Part shown: positions 21,557-34,918 of the stretch, piece after piece
Position numbering within the stretch: the first letter of the stretch is position 1
Layout of the letters: each line of letters begins with the position of its first letter
Assembly: GCF_037975245.1 (NCBI RefSeq)
Contig: NC_092570.1
Coordinates: forward strand, 10,131,501-10,195,500
DNA length: 64,000 bases
Origin: Apostichopus japonicus
Lineage: Eukaryota; Echinodermata; Holothuroidea; Aspidochirotida; Stichopodidae
Direction: 5' to 3'
The notes under the pieces: generated by a model
Database searches by the model: none
What the model was told of the DNA's origin: nothing
The model's input: the letters and a program-made list of their open reading frames with translations, nothing else
Program-made: the position numbers and the translations under genes

Positions 21557-24500
21557 TTTTGTTGGTTTGTCTGTCTGTTTTTTCGTTTTCAAAAGGTCCT
21601 TCGAGGAAGGAAAGTTAACATGGACAAGACATCATTATTCCTTAGTTCCTTGTTGCAAGGTTATATATGCTTACATAGTACAATTAAGTTATCCTTAGAC
21701 AAAGCATTTACATTTGATTGTCGCACACTATGGTGGCCGTTCCTTTATAAACATGATATTTTTTCTGGTTGAGGGGGGTCACTTTACTTTGGCATGAAAC
21801 ATATTTTATACCGTAACAATAAAAGGAAGGCTATTAATCTTGAGTAAGGTTGCATTTATAGGTTGCATTAAGTCAAACAAACTCTTCCTATACACGAACC
21901 AGTAAATTAAGAGAATTAGTTAAATAAAGCAAGGAAATGATTTATATCTTAGGAATAATATGAAATTAAATTTAAGGAGAAGATATCTAATGCATAGGGC
22001 TTTTTTATTTTATTTTATAATGTTGCCAATCATAGTTAAGATATATCAGGAACAAACATTTTCACGGATCCTCTTAAACGAAAGTAGAAGATAATATCAT
22101 CTGATCAAAATATTGACCTATTCAGGAGAGTCCGCAACGCTTCTTGGTAGTTACATGAGTTGTAAAAACACTAACAGGGATAACAGCACTAAAAGTATTC
22201 CATCCGTACATATGCTCAACCAGTCACAAACGCGATATGTCGGTTAGTAAAGGATAGAGTATATAGTAGTATAGCATAACTAAGAAAGTTTTTTCGGCGC
22301 GAAATTAAACTTTTGAAATGCCAAAGCCATTCAAAGTAAATACCATCAATACATTACATACGGTACTCCAGGACGGTAGTCATTCACAGACCGTACGCCA
22401 CTGCTTGATTGGACAAGAACACTGCCTTGTGCAGACCTTGAAAATGGTTATAATATGGTATCCTTTTAATTGTCCTATGCTGACGCACACATTTCAAAGA
22501 AGTCAAACTTTAAGTAATTTCCTTTTGACTGAAAACACTATTTCATTCTAACAAAGACTTTGACTATATGACCAAGTGAATATATTAGTACTAGCTACAT
22601 AAGTACCGTACATAGAAGCTAGATACGTAACCGCGAAAATGTTAAAGAAAAATGTAAGGAAAGATGCTTTGCCTGAAGAAATGTTTGACAACTTTTTTTT
22701 TCTTTGAAATATTGACAAAAGAGGGAATTATCAGTTAAGTTATAGACTGGAACCCTACTGTGTATCGTTGACATAAACCTCACGATTACTCCATTCAACA
22801 CTAATCGTAGCAACAATTACAATTTGTCATTGTAAATGTTATACAAACCGAAAGCGCTGCGGCAAGATTGATGCACTGGAAAAGATATCTTGAATCATTT
22901 TCTTATATACGTAGTTATAAATGTTGCTGTTAATCTTTTAATTAGTAGAAACAAGTTTCCGTCTTTAAACGATGTTTGCAACAAATCGTCTTTCACAACA
23001 GAAACAATTGAAAACATGTACAAAACATGAATTATTATGTCAAGGTTAATATTCCGAGCTGTAACTTTTGTTTTAACTCGTATTGTTTTAGTACGGTACT
23101 TACAATATAGGTTATGTGCCTTCACATACATCAGATTCACCTTTATATGATTCTTCATTAAGCCCTTGAGTTTCGTGTAAAGATTACCGTTGTCATTGAG
23201 ACAGCGAATTAACGAATTATCGAAATGAATATCGTTGGTTTAATCCAACAGGAACATTTTGTCCCGTAAATATCGGATAGAATATTATATAGCCTATACA
23301 TAACACTTTGGCATTTACTAAACTTGTACTTTTGATAGCCTTATGTCATTTTTTTCTTCTTTTTCAAGTAACTTACCTTTCGAGCACAGTATCATCAGAT
23401 TGCGACAGATCAATGCAATGCTATCCCAGTAATACAAATTATGATAAAACTATATCATGTTTGTAGTCATCAATATTTCATGATAACACCACTTACAAGT
23501 AAGCTGCCACAACAATTAATCCAGCGTCTATTGTGACTCTGCTTAGTAGAATTTATGAAAGGCGTAAAAATGGCTTTATGTCTTAATTTGCTTTATACCG
23601 TATTTCTTTACATGGTAACATTAAACCTGGATTAAAACCAAACATGTTTGTTTGTAGAAAGCCTACAGTGGTTTACCCAGGAATATAAACTGTACTCCCT
23701 TCCTTTGTAATTAGCTTCCTCGTCACTGTTAACAACTGTTGCATTTGTATATCGTGCTTCTGCATATATCATTTAAGTTTCTATTCCTAAAATTCGCATA
23801 TTCATTTCTAGATTATCTTTAACATATATAAGACATAAACCGTATTTTGACGTTATGGCCGTATTTCTTACATCGGGACTTAAAAGTGCAACTTTAGTAC
23901 TCATTTGAGATCATGTAGTCTGGGTGTGGTAGTATAAGCGTTGAGGGGAATCAATCGGTAAACTCACAACATAATCTGTTATTTTTGTCCACTAAAACAG
24001 CTGTAAGAACCTCAAAGCCTGTTCGCAAATGAAAACCAAAACTTGCAAGGCATTATAGTTGTTGGACGCACAGTCTTCGTTATAGGATTAAAATAGTGAA
24101 TAACTCGTGAACTAACGAGCAGTGAAAAAGAATTTGAATTCATTCATTTTGTTTCTCAGAGTATCAATTGAAGCTTGAATTTCAGATAACCCGATCCGTG
24201 TAGGCCTTTATAACTTCCTCCTTTTCCTACAAGGAAATATGGAATTGATTGTGTGCCAGTATTTATGATATCATGCGAGGCGTGCTTACAATCGATAAAA
24301 AAAAACGAAAGGAAACATTAAAGAGATAAAATCTCAAAAGAAAATTCACATTGCTAAGCAAACTTGTTGTACAAAGGTCTCCTCGAATATTTTCTTTTAT
24401 GAAATTATTCCATCATAATACTAAAAATTTAAAATTTCTTCACAGTCTCCGTCGGCTCTAAATATTTGATGACATGGATTTAATTATCAAGTTAACAGTT

Positions 24501-27066
24501 ATAGTATGTAACTAATCATGCCATATTTTCGTCAGAAATAACTATGTATTAGTGTATGTCATTAATTCTTAATTTCTTTGTTAGGTTCCCCAACTTGCCA
24601 AACCAAACTGAAAAATTAAAATTAAGGAGAATAAACTCCTATACAGACTTGCAAAGTACAGAAAGTTGTTTACTTTTCGAACTCGCCGTGTCTCTTTATA
24701 TTCCTTCATACAAAATGACTTGGGTAAGCCTATGCATGAACTCACAGGCCCCAAATCAAATATCAATGTATTTTTGTATTGCTTTATATTTTTTTAATGA
24801 CCGATGTTGCATTCTTAAATTTTCTTTGCTAAATCTTAACAAAACAATGTTTTAATCGCGGAAGGTCTTGGAAAGGTTAGAAGCAAGACGAAGGGTTGTT
24901 TGTAAATTTAACCTCTTGATGGTAACAATTGCACGATGGATAAACTCGCAGTCGCATAACATAATTCATAAACGATCCCATCTTTCGAAAATATTTTATG
25001 GAGCTGTGGAATCATTTGAGCGAAATACTAAACCTAGGATATGGAAACTTGTAACTGCAAAAAGTTGCTGCTACTGCTATGTTATATTTACTTGAAGGAA
25101 AATAACTTTTAACAGTGCTTCTCTCTGTAAAGGCTTATGAAAGTATCAAATATTATTTTATTTGCCTCTTTTGTGTAATCCCGTATTTAGACACAGGTTC
25201 CATTTAGTAATTAACTGTTCGTATAAATGCAAATAATAAAATACTGAATTTTTATTGTTGTACTGTTTGATATTAAACTTTGCAATAGACACGACAAAAC
25301 AGAACCTCGTTATATATAGGTAGAGTATGATGCATATTCATTTGTTTTGCCATATAAAACAGATTCCTTATAATGCTGTTTTCATATTACAGTCCCGTAT
25401 CAGTCTAGATTATAATCATATCTTTTTATGTTTCACTTTTCAAATAATGAAGAGAAAGAGGAATATATTTTAAATCTTGTGACGTGCTTTGTATTTTATT
25501 AACACTCACATGAAAAGTTGCATGTGCGAAAACGAGTGACAGGATTCAATGTTATCAGTTATCATATTTGTTAATAAATCATCAATTCATTTCAGGAATA
25601 CATCTATTTTCGGATACCTTGATCTCTTCAATGTAAGTGTGAGCAATACTCAACTGAGGAAAAACGCAATAGGTTTTAAGTAGCATATTCATTTTCCTCA
25701 TCTCAAAAAAAAACAAAAAAAAACAGATAGATAGAGAGATTAAAAAATGGCGTTTTAAGTCGATTTGAAGTGATTTTCAGTGCCGGTCGATAATTATATT
25801 CCCATCACAATACAGTCCATAAGTGTGACTAGTCAATATATATGTATATAATTTATATATATATATATTTTTGATTGAGTTGAAAGCGGAAATTTTGCAC
25901 TTTTCATTTTACATGGGTTTAATACTGATATCAAATTGTTTTTGTTGACAAAATGCTGAGAATCAAATACAATTAATAGCGAACTAGCATCACTTTGATC
26001 AAGATTTTCCAGAAATATGTCTTAGTTTCATGAATTATGATCTTATTTTGAGTATTTACCGTTAAGTTTGATGAATAAAAACATATTATAAGTGTAAACA
26101 AAGGGGGTAATTTACATACAATGGCATATGCCCACTTACAAATTGTCGGAAAGTCTGAAAACTTAGGTATACATCGTTGGTTAAGTTAACGTACCTTTTC
26201 ATTAATTTTTTAATATATATTTTTTTTATGAAAATTTCTTACGACTGTAGCTATGATCCGGCTCAGATTATGGATCTTTCAATGTTTTTTTTTCATTCTG
26301 TATTTGATACTTTACTATAGATGGATCTCAAGCGTTAAGTCGGTTTACTATAGAGGTGAAGGGTTTACTATAGAGGGAGAAGGGAAGTCAAAATATTTCA
26401 TCACGTACAATAACAAAATTTAAAAATAATCAACCATTTGGTTTCCTTGATCACAGATTTTTTTGTGTAAACAGTTTAAACAGCAGGGAAGTAAACAATA
26501 AACGAGCAATCGAAAGCTGACCGGGAAATAAGAAACAAATTTCAAAAGAGCAGAGAAAATGGACAAAAAAAGATGATTTTAAAAAGAGAAAAGTGCTTAT
26601 GCTATAATTTATGAAATCAGGGATTATCCTCGTTATAGAGTCTCATGAGAAAGGTTTCATGCATAAATATATATAAATATATTTATATTTCACTCATCAA
26701 TGATGTAAGCTCCATTTACTCATATAGTTATTTCTGTGCTGTTAGAAAGAAAGTGTGCGGGATATTTCTCAAGATAAGGCAAGATTAAAATATATATTAG
26801 TTGAGATCCCGCTTTCCGCTGGGGAATTTAAATACAATTAATGTCAGTGAAATAGATTACTTGAGCAATTTTGAAAAAGGACTAGTTACACAATGTAAGC
26901 ATATTATTTCATAATCAAATTGATGAGAGCTTTCATAGGATATATATATATATATATTTATATTTATATTATTTGTTGTCTGATGATCGCTCAACGCGTG
27001 AAACTCTGAGTTACAACTACTAGTGTTCCACTATTCTCAACTAGTCTCAACATATATATTTATATT

Positions 27067-27072
<6 letters not shown>
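21557..27072. other. Zic intron, 5.5 kb without a recognisable gene
   Basis: AT-rich unique-looking DNA. Short (TA)n occurs near 25857 and 26940, and TTTACTATAGA recurs three times between about 26311 and 26380. Open frames are short and domain-free. Confidence 0.45.

Positions 27073-27153
<81 letters not shown>
27073..27153. repeat. (TA)n microsatellite
   Basis: An uninterrupted TA tract of about 80 bp, preceded by TATATTTATA imperfect repeats from about 27052. Confidence 0.95.
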
Positions 27154-27154
<1 letters not shown>

Positions 27155-27499
27155 TCAGCTCAAGCACATAGTATAACTAATATTGAGATGACCTTAATTT
27201 CGTTTGTTTTAATATTCATTTTTAAAGTTTATTTCTTAATGTACTGTATGTGATAAACAATATGAATGCAGCAGTCTAAAAAAGAAAACCGCGTATGTTG
27301 ACCACCACTGACGATCACCTAGTAGGTTATGAATTTGATATGATTACTATACATTGATAATACACCTTCCTACAGAACAAACTATAATTGTCACCAAATA
27401 AGACAAAAAACATCTGAAGATCAACACTAATTCTAACACTCGCCCGTCAATTAATTCCCCCAAAAAATAGAAAATTAGAGGATATTTCAACACGTGTTG

Positions 27500-27520
27500 C
27501 GAGACCTGTGGCAGGTCTCG
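27500..27520. other. Short perfect hairpin
   Basis: The arms are CGAGACCTG (27500-27508) and CAGGTCTCG (27512-27520), a 9-bp perfect stem with a TGG loop. It sits in a locally more GC-rich patch of the Zic intron, next to CACGTG at 27491. Its function is unknown; it may be chance. Confidence 0.5.
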
Positions 27521-28437
27521 GCATGAAAAGCCATAAGCCGGCCCCGGTAGCAACTATAACACAAACGGACTCTTGTTTACTTCAAGTTGGCATTATCAGG
27601 ATTTGCAGAGAAGACGAAGTGATATATGCTTTACCTGTTAACGTGTATAATGAAGTATTTATCTGTAAAACTGCCAACAATGCATTATTAATTAAGGTTA
27701 ATTTCAATGTGGATGTACCGTTTAATAATCTGCTTATTGTTGCTGCGAAGGAAATGTGTTTGATTTATAGCTTGAGAGATGACGATTAAAGTTTACAAAT
27801 TGAAGGAAACAGCGTGATTGTGAGGCGTGGATTGATGTATTTACCAGCTTGAAGGTTATTAAGTAAGACAATACGAGCGAACGAGAAATGGGCGATAATT
27901 TGTTCTAGTAGTTTAATTAAGATCATTATCATTAATAACCCAATCATCTGAAATAACCAGAAATAACTACACAAATCAATAAAAAAACAGTGGTTGTTGT
28001 CAATGAAATTTTGTTCTTTGCTTACGCTTTCGTACTAGCAGTATTTTGTTGTTGTTTTTGTTTTAATATCGTTCTTACAAACTTCCAAAAACATATTAAA
28101 CCACCATATTGTAGTTTTAACGGTATTTTTGAATTAATTTTCTTATAAACAATTTACTCTTCATCCGGTAACAACTTTTCGGCAAGCTTTACTTAAGTGC
28201 CTCGTTATATGAGATATACATAGTTACAGGCTATAGACACGGAGCGGGGATTCGCGAGGTCTGCTATGCGGTGATTAACGGGGTACTCAGACGCGAAATC
28301 TACGTTCGGATAAATTTTCTCTAATTACAGCTTAATTGTACCTGAAGGCGTTGAGATACGCTTTTAAATATCTTTAGTAAAGCAAACTACTATTTCTTGG
28401 GCATAAGCGTAATGAACAGGCACTTTAAGTTAGATGA

Positions 28438-28515
28438 AAAGACGTCCACTTTAAATTATATTTAAAACTTTTTAAAGTGCTTTAAAAAGTTTTAACTTTG
28501 AAGTTTAACGTCTTT
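28438..28515. other. Nested AT-rich inverted repeat (long hairpin)
   Basis: The inner core is a perfect 16-bp palindromic stem, TTAAAACTTTTTAAAG at 28462-28477 with its complement at 28480-28495, separated by TG. An outer stem pairs AAAGACGT (28438-28445) with ACGTCTTT (28508-28515). The structure lies about 370 nt into the Zic intron, downstream of exon 1. It may be a foldback element remnant or an RNA hairpin in the pre-mRNA. Confidence 0.6.
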
Positions 28516-28881
28516 CAGGTTTTTGATTAGGGACATGCGCTTCTGCTTCAGTAAACTGCAAAATGTAAGCAAACTGATCAAAGATGAAAGTATTGTTTTG
28601 GTTCATATAATTATATACACATATAATTTTTTCAGAAAGAAAAAATACTCTTGGAATGCCACCCCCCCCCCCCCTCCCCTCCTCCTCAGAAAAAAAGGAA
28701 TAAAGAATATAACGTCGAAGTTAAAATTTTACAAAAATCTCTAACTTAGTTAGAAGGAAGAGAAAATCCTCAATTTTTAGCATACTAAAGTCGATAACAA
28801 CAATTTGGCTTCTTATCAGATCTACAAGTATTTTTAATCAGTGAACATTAATAAAAAAAGAGTAATTTGTTTGATTTTTAC

Positions 28882-30004
28882 CTGTATGCGTTCTCTTGTG
28901 GATTTTCAGATTCTCTGAGCGAGCGAAGACTTTGCCACATCCAGGGAAAGGGCAGGGGAAAGGTTTTTCTCCTGTATGTACTCTAACATGGTTCACTAGT
29001 TTGTATTTGGCTTTAAATGGCTTTTGTTCTCTCGCACAGTTTTGCCAGTAACATGTATGGTTAGTTTGTTCTGGGCCTCCTACATGTTCCACTGTAATAT
29101 GAGTTACAATTTCATGCATCGTCGTAAACGTTTTGTTGCATGGTTTCCTGGGTTCCGGTTGTTCTTGTTCAATCCATAGGCAAGTCAGTTCCTGCTTGAT
29201 CGGTTGCCTCATGTACCGGAAGAAGGCGGCGTGGTGTGCACCATGATGGGCCGCCGCTGGGTGAGGGTGATGTGGTGGACCCATGTTCATGTTCATATTC
29301 ATGTTCATCCCCATGTTCATGTGGTTGTGATATTGTGGCGACGTGAGAAAATCGTTCCTTGGCCCGGCCATTGGATTAAATTGATCGGATCTCATGTCCC
29401 CTGTCAGCCCAAATCGCATCTGGCTGTTCACTGGTCCACTCGAAGGTTGATCGTGAAGCCCAGGAAATATAACGTGAGCCGGACTTGAATCCACGTGAGG
29501 TGCATGGTGTAAGGAGGTTGAGGAGGAAAACATCGCATGATGAGATGAAGGGTTCGGTCCCGGCATGCTCTCGTGTGACGAAAGTCCACTGAGAGGTGGC
29601 ATTGTGGACCCTGACAGCGGGTCCCTTCGAAGCAGGAAGTCCCTAGACGAGGCAAACGGCTGTGGTCCCGGATAACTGCTCATCCCATGGTGGCCGGTGT
29701 GGTGAGTCGTATGCGTGTGGGGTACGTAGCCATTCGGAGGTTGCGGGCTGAAGTTAGTCTGCGCCGTGACAGATGGATCGGATGTCATGTGATGGGGCGG
29801 ACTGAGCTTCAGCGGGTGAGAGGGCATGTGGGCGCTCTCCATGCCATAGGGGTTCATATTCAGCGTCATGTGGAGGCTGTTCAGACGGGGGGCGCAACGG
29901 TTAGAAAGTTTATTCCAAGATGGACTAAGGGAGCGATGGTAGCTTTCGGTGCCAATAGAGTCCAACTGGCTTAACCATGGGCTTTCCACGAAAACCTCGG
30001 ACAT
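28882..30004 (-). CDS. Zic: Zic-family transcription factor, exon 1 (N-terminus and zinc fingers 1-3)
   Basis: This first coding exon encodes residues 1-374 plus one base of codon 375; with exon 2 it gives 540 aa. The ATG at 30004-30002 is preceded immediately by an in-frame TAA, which fixes it as the first usable start. SRDFLLRRD at 120-128 is the ZOC motif of Zic/Opa proteins. A Met-Asn run (229-241) and a His/Ala-rich stretch (245-259) precede [13 protein letters not shown]. There IKQE (269-272) fits the sumoylation consensus known in ZIC proteins. Finger 1 is the atypical Zic form (C275, C289, H302, H307), finger 2 uses C318, C323, H339, H343, and finger 3 uses C351, C356, H369, H373. The fingers bind GC-rich Gli-like sites. 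The exon ends at an excellent donor, CAG|GTAAAA. I see no frameshift. Gli and Glis families are excluded by the ZOC motif and the finger 3-5 sequence. Confidence 0.97.
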
Positions 30005-30384
30005 TTAGCCTAACGGAGGCCCAGCGCGAGAGACGCGCTGATCCGTCACAAAATTCACCAAAGAAATCCAACTCGAAAACGATACTACGGCCCAGCACTG
30101 ATCCCAGCAGTCGCGGAACAGGTTATGCGTTTCAGCAACAGCATGAGCCCACACGTTCCCGGTACAATTGATCCGGGTTCTCGCCTCCTGCTCCCAGCTA
30201 GATCAAACAAAAGTGTAGAAGAAAGTTCGTTTCAGCACTGTTCCCCTCCGACTGTCCTTCTCCACGGGAGAGAACCAACACTTAGTACAGCGTCTACTTA
30301 AAGTTATTTAACCTAGCAGGCTATCTTTTGAGTGACTGATCAGGGCTTCTGTATATTTACTGGTAAAGTCACTTCCTATCCATG

Positions 30385-30565
30385 CACTTTTGTATATAGA
30401 TACACGCACACCAACAACAGATAAAGTTGCGGGGAACTCAGTCTCCAAGTTGAATTGCCCCGTAATTGTCCGCACGCATGATTGGTCCTTTTCATCGATG
30501 ACTGACAGTTTGACAGATTTCTTTAGCCAATGAGACGAAGCAATTTACCAATAACGCATGCGTAT
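30385..30565 (-). promoter_or_regulatory. Putative Zic promoter region
   Basis: About 380-560 bp upstream of the Zic ATG lie three CCAAT boxes: one on the minus strand at 30485-30481, two on the plus strand at 30527-30531 and 30548-30552. A palindromic ACGCATGCGT at 30554-30563 resembles an NRF1-type site. TGACTGACAG and TTGACAG at about 30499-30515 resemble TALE (Pbx/Meis) sites. A TATATA on the minus strand (30398-30393) could serve as a TATA box. The transcription start is not determined, so this is an inference from motif clustering. Confidence 0.4.
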
Positions 30566-33500
30566 TAATCTTGAGCTTTTCCGCGTAGTCGAACCCTCCC
30601 TGTTCGACAAGGTTTTACAAAAGACCAACGTATAGCAAATGTACGCTTTGAATACTAATGTTGATATTAATTATTAAGTATACGATTTAAGAAATTCATT
30701 CTGTTTGGGTTTTTTTATATATTTTTTTTATTTCAGTCCATGAGAAATTAAAGAGAAGAGAAGTTGTAGGTTGTTTCATTATGAGAGAAGTATTAACGAG
30801 GATGAAATGGACTAGAAGAGATATTCTTTCCAAAAAACTGTCGTGGCTGTAAAAGTTTTTGTCGTGGAAGTCGTAGAAAGGAGTTAAATACTATATACGA
30901 AGTACGGATGGACGTTAAAGTTAAGACAAGTATACGGTAGCTTGATATCCTCATTAGGGTCTCATTAGGGCGTACTAAACCTTTTGTCGATATTAGCGAA
31001 GTCACTCTATTGACTATTCTCTTTCAAAGGGAACATTTTTACGAATAAACAGAACTCTGTGAGATAATAGATAAGATTTACGGCTATTGTTATCGCCACT
31101 AAGCGTTTGATTCATACCAGTTTGACTGACGTGTGGGGGCTACTATGCGGATGGAATGAAGCTTAAGCCACATGTTGAAGAGACGCAAGTACTTAGACAC
31201 GCTCTGTAGGGTAACTGAAATTAAGACAGGACACTTAGTAATATTTCCGAGAAACAGCTTGACGAGGAACTTGGAGAATATGTGATTAATGAAACATCCG
31301 ATTGGGGTTTCTCTACTAGGAGAACAAAATGTAATAATTGTTTAATTATATTTAAGGGCGGTTATCTATACATAGATTAGAAATATAGTTTCTTACATTT
31401 TAAATGGAACGAATTAGTATACTTTATTTGTGGAGGAGGTGGGGGGTATGATTGTATTAAGTCGTTCATTTGGCTGCTAAAGCAATAAGTACATGATTCT
31501 TAAATATGAACTTGAACAAACAAAAAAATATATATTACAAAAAAAAACATTGCAGTATATGTACAAGACGCAATGGCTATTTAGTCAGCAAGGAAACATT
31601 TCATATGAAAAAAAATGTTACAATTTCTAACACTTAAATTTCGGAGCAAAAGAAAGAGGTTTATTTCAATTCTTTATATACTGGGACAAGTAGGCAAAAT
31701 TATAAATTAAGAAAGCTTATTTATGAAGAAAAAACAATCTGAAGTCTTGAACGTTGTATTTTATAATTCAATACCATGTTTATAATGAGTTTGGTGTTTT
31801 TATTAGGATGAAGCCAGCTTTAATAACTTGGGCTTTGTTTTAAGTCATGATCTGCTATAGGTAAATGCTTGCAAGAAATATTTAGGTCGATAATTGTCGG
31901 TATCTTTAGCTGGCACAATTCGCATTTCAATCCTATAAATCAAACCGAAACATAAGGGAAACATCCTCTTACATTTATTCCAACGGTACTCTGATCCAAG
32001 CTGAACAGGGTTTACAAACAGACAATAAATTAGGAAGAATCTCATCAAGTTACCAAGAGAAGGTTCAATGTTTAAATTGAGGGAGATATTTGGCCATTCA
32101 TGATTATTACACTATAAAGTACATTATTGCGTAAACCTATAAATAGAGGGCATCACGGACTGACTCTGACGTGTTTGTCCAAACAGCCGCACATGATATA
32201 ATGATATGGAATAATTGATAGACTTACACCCGTTTCCATATATCAATTTTCTTCCCACTAGATATTATAAATATATCAATGTTAATTCAACTGGTTCTGA
32301 ATTAATATGGAAATGATATGTTTTGCACTATTTGGAAACACGAAAGGATCATGTGTTAATGCTTCAACATTTGTGGGATCCTATTTTCATATTATTGGGG
32401 GACGCTATATATAATGACTTCAGATTTTCGAAACAGCAATTTCGACCCATTAATGGAATTAAATCTAATAAATCTCGGTCAGCTCAATAGATCTTAATTC
32501 TGCAACCCCCCCCCCCCCTTTTTTAGCGATCTTGGAAGTGGTATTCATGCATGTGTTCATGTACATTTCGTTGTATTTATCGGTCGAAGTTGGTAACATT
32601 AATTGAAATAGATTATGAAGGCTTTAAATAACTTAATAATCAGAGGATGAAATACTTCGCCGGACCGGCTCTTCTTTGTCATAGGAATACAGACTTTTCT
32701 TAATAAATATTGTGTCTAGAAAACAGACATTTTGATCAAGCACTTGATATGGAGTTGATGCTAAAATTGCATCAATACAATTGCAATTATTTGGAGTTGA
32801 TTAATTGAGAACGTGTTCATGTATTTATGGTTATAATTGGTTTCTTCCTGGAAAACTTCCTGAATGTTGAAAATGTGAGAGAATGGACAAAATGTGAGTT
32901 TCAGTCAAGAAAAGAAAAGTTGAATTATATGCTGGATTTCCACCCTTTTTTTTTGTCTTTTTGATAAGCCATAAAATAATTCTATACTAGTTATATAGCT
33001 AATGCTCCTTTGGTAGTTTCTAAGTGTATATTAACCACTTCATTATATGCATGAAACAAATTTCGTGCCCCTCAAATTTGGTTGTCAATAAGGCTTATTA
33101 AGTTTTCATTTGCATATCTATAATATTTGTTTCCATTTTCACTATTTCCATTTAGTGGACGAAGGTAATAAATTACGTTTGTCCGGTTTCCCTATCTTTC
33201 TCTTCTTACGTTACCAACATATTTTGACAAGTCCAAACGACATTCGGCTTTAGTACAGTCGTAGCCAAAATACTGTAAATTATCGTAAATTGACGATTGA
33301 TTTGACAAAAGAGAATTAAGTGATTGGAAGTTGTGAACAGCCTAACCTGATGGAACTAGGCCCTTAAGTGTATATCGATCACTTCCTAGAGAACATTAGA
33401 CTTCAATATATGCCAATCAAATAAATGCAATAATGACCCCTTCAGTATCCTTGTCATAAGTGAGGGCGTCCCGCTGTCCCTAACAGAAAAATAAACTTCC

Positions 33501-33958
33501 CTTGGTCATTGTTTCCTAAGCTAGCAATTTTAAACGAGTGGTTTGACTTTGTTGCCATTTTAAAGAATCATTCGAAGACAAGATTGTTAGAGATTGGTCT
33601 TTTAACGTCAATTTCTTTTTCCACCTGGCATCCAACTGAGAATTAAGAAGGAGAACAGCTAAAGATTGGGGATTATATTCAGAGGTTTGATGGAAAGTAA
33701 AGCGCACTTTTATAGAGACATTTAACGCAAACAAATTAAAGCTCATCCAAAGTGGGGCACTAACTGAACCAACTTTATGAAGAAGTAAGGACCAATGATT
33801 ATCGATTTAAGGTTCGCAGGAATCAAAAAGTGCATTCCCCTGCTGTGTAAATGCTTAACCGTTTCGTTAGATCTGTAAAACCCAGCCAGCCACCCAGCAG
33901 TTCCTTTCCTTTACATGAGTGGGGATTCCAATATACGTCACCGTTTTCACTATATGAG
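30566..33958. other. Intergenic, upstream of Zic; nothing recognised
   Basis: AT-rich DNA with short open frames only, and a C run at about 32507-32518. No transposon ends, RNA genes or exons were recognised. It may contain distal Zic regulatory DNA. Confidence 0.45.
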
Positions 33959-34263
33959 AGCGTTGCGGCCAAGTGGACTTGTGATCTAAGGCTTGCAGGT
34001 TCGAGTCCTGGCCAGATCATTACGTTGTGTCCTTGGGGCAAGGCACTTTATCTCCATTGCCTCTCTTCACCCAGGTGTATACATGGGGACCTGTGAGATA
34101 AGCTATCACTTGGGCGCTGTTTAGCTGCTTCCATGTGGGGGTGGGGCGGGGGATTTGTCCCTATGTTTGACAGGTTATCGCGGTTGACGAGGGTAATATT
34201 GTTATGCGCATTGAGCACTGTTATCGGTGGAAATGTCTGCGCTTTATAAATCCTCAATATTAA
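33959..34263 (+). mobile_element. tRNA-derived SINE
   Basis: The 5' part is tRNA-like: GCGGCCAAGTGG is an A-box-like segment at about 33965, and GGTTCGAGTCC at about 34000 is a near-perfect RNA polymerase III B box. A conserved-looking body follows, TGTCCTTGGGGCAAGGCACTT and then TCACCCAGGTGTATACATGGG, a type of domain I recall from SINEs of many aquatic animals. The 3' end is AT-rich (AATATTAATATTATT). It is probably a dead copy. Target duplications were not identified, so the ends are approximate. Confidence 0.75.
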
Positions 34264-34569
34264 TATTATTCGATCGTAAAATCCATAATTTAGGTATATC
34301 ATGAGCTGAAAGTGACTATAAATATGAAAGAGCAAATCAATTTTTCAGAGAATATAGGAAAATAATGAGAAATTGAAAGAACATATTTCAGAGAGTGAAA
34401 TTGGAACCGTGATCTCATACCTCAAAGTCCCATTCATAATTCATTCCATGGAATAATAATAATAATTTTTGGTATCATATAGAAAGGTAGAAAAAATAAA
34501 TTGTCAACCACTTTCAATTGTCTTCCTTTCTGTCTTAAATTGATTCAATATCCTTTGTATAATTTCAGT
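34264..34569. other. Intergenic, nothing recognised
   Basis: Short AT-rich spacer between the SINE and the next hAT-like element. It contains a small ATA run near 34455 and nothing else I can support. Confidence 0.5.
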
Positions 34570-34577
34570 CTTCATGT

Positions 34578-34910
34578 CAGAGGCGGCACTAGCCAAGGCA
34601 ATCGGGGAGGGGGGGGGGGCTAGGGGGCAAGGCATATAAGGGAGGGGTGTGAAGGACGAGTTTCCTCTCCCCCTTAGGAATTTTCTTTTTTCTTTTTTTA
34701 GGAATCAAGTAGATGACTTAATCGGAAGTTGGTTCTATCATTTGGCAAGTAGTTTCACATTAATGCATTGCACTGTAAGCTGTTTCTAATACAAACGATT
34801 AGCCTACTTCTATTTATTTTAGATAAGTAGCAAATCTGATTGGGAGGGGCAACTGGGGCAAATCTTGGGGATTCCCCCTCGTGCCCCCCCCCCCCCATAG
34901 CCCGCCACTG
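34578..34910. mobile_element. Non-autonomous hAT-like element (333 bp), degenerate
   Basis: The left end is CAGAGGCGGCACTAGCC. The right end, read on the minus strand, is CAGTGGCGGGCTATGGGG. The flanking octamers CTTCATGT (34570-34577) and ATTCCTGT (34911-34918) match at 6 of 8 positions, as an aged 8-bp hAT target duplication would. G- and C-homopolymers sit just inside both ends, as in the other elements here. No transposase is encoded. Confidence 0.7.
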
Positions 34911-34918
34911 ATTCCTGT

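Noticed and set aside
29204-29974. Open frames on the plus strand opposite Zic exon 1
   Set aside because: They are shadows of the GC-richer coding exon on the minus strand.
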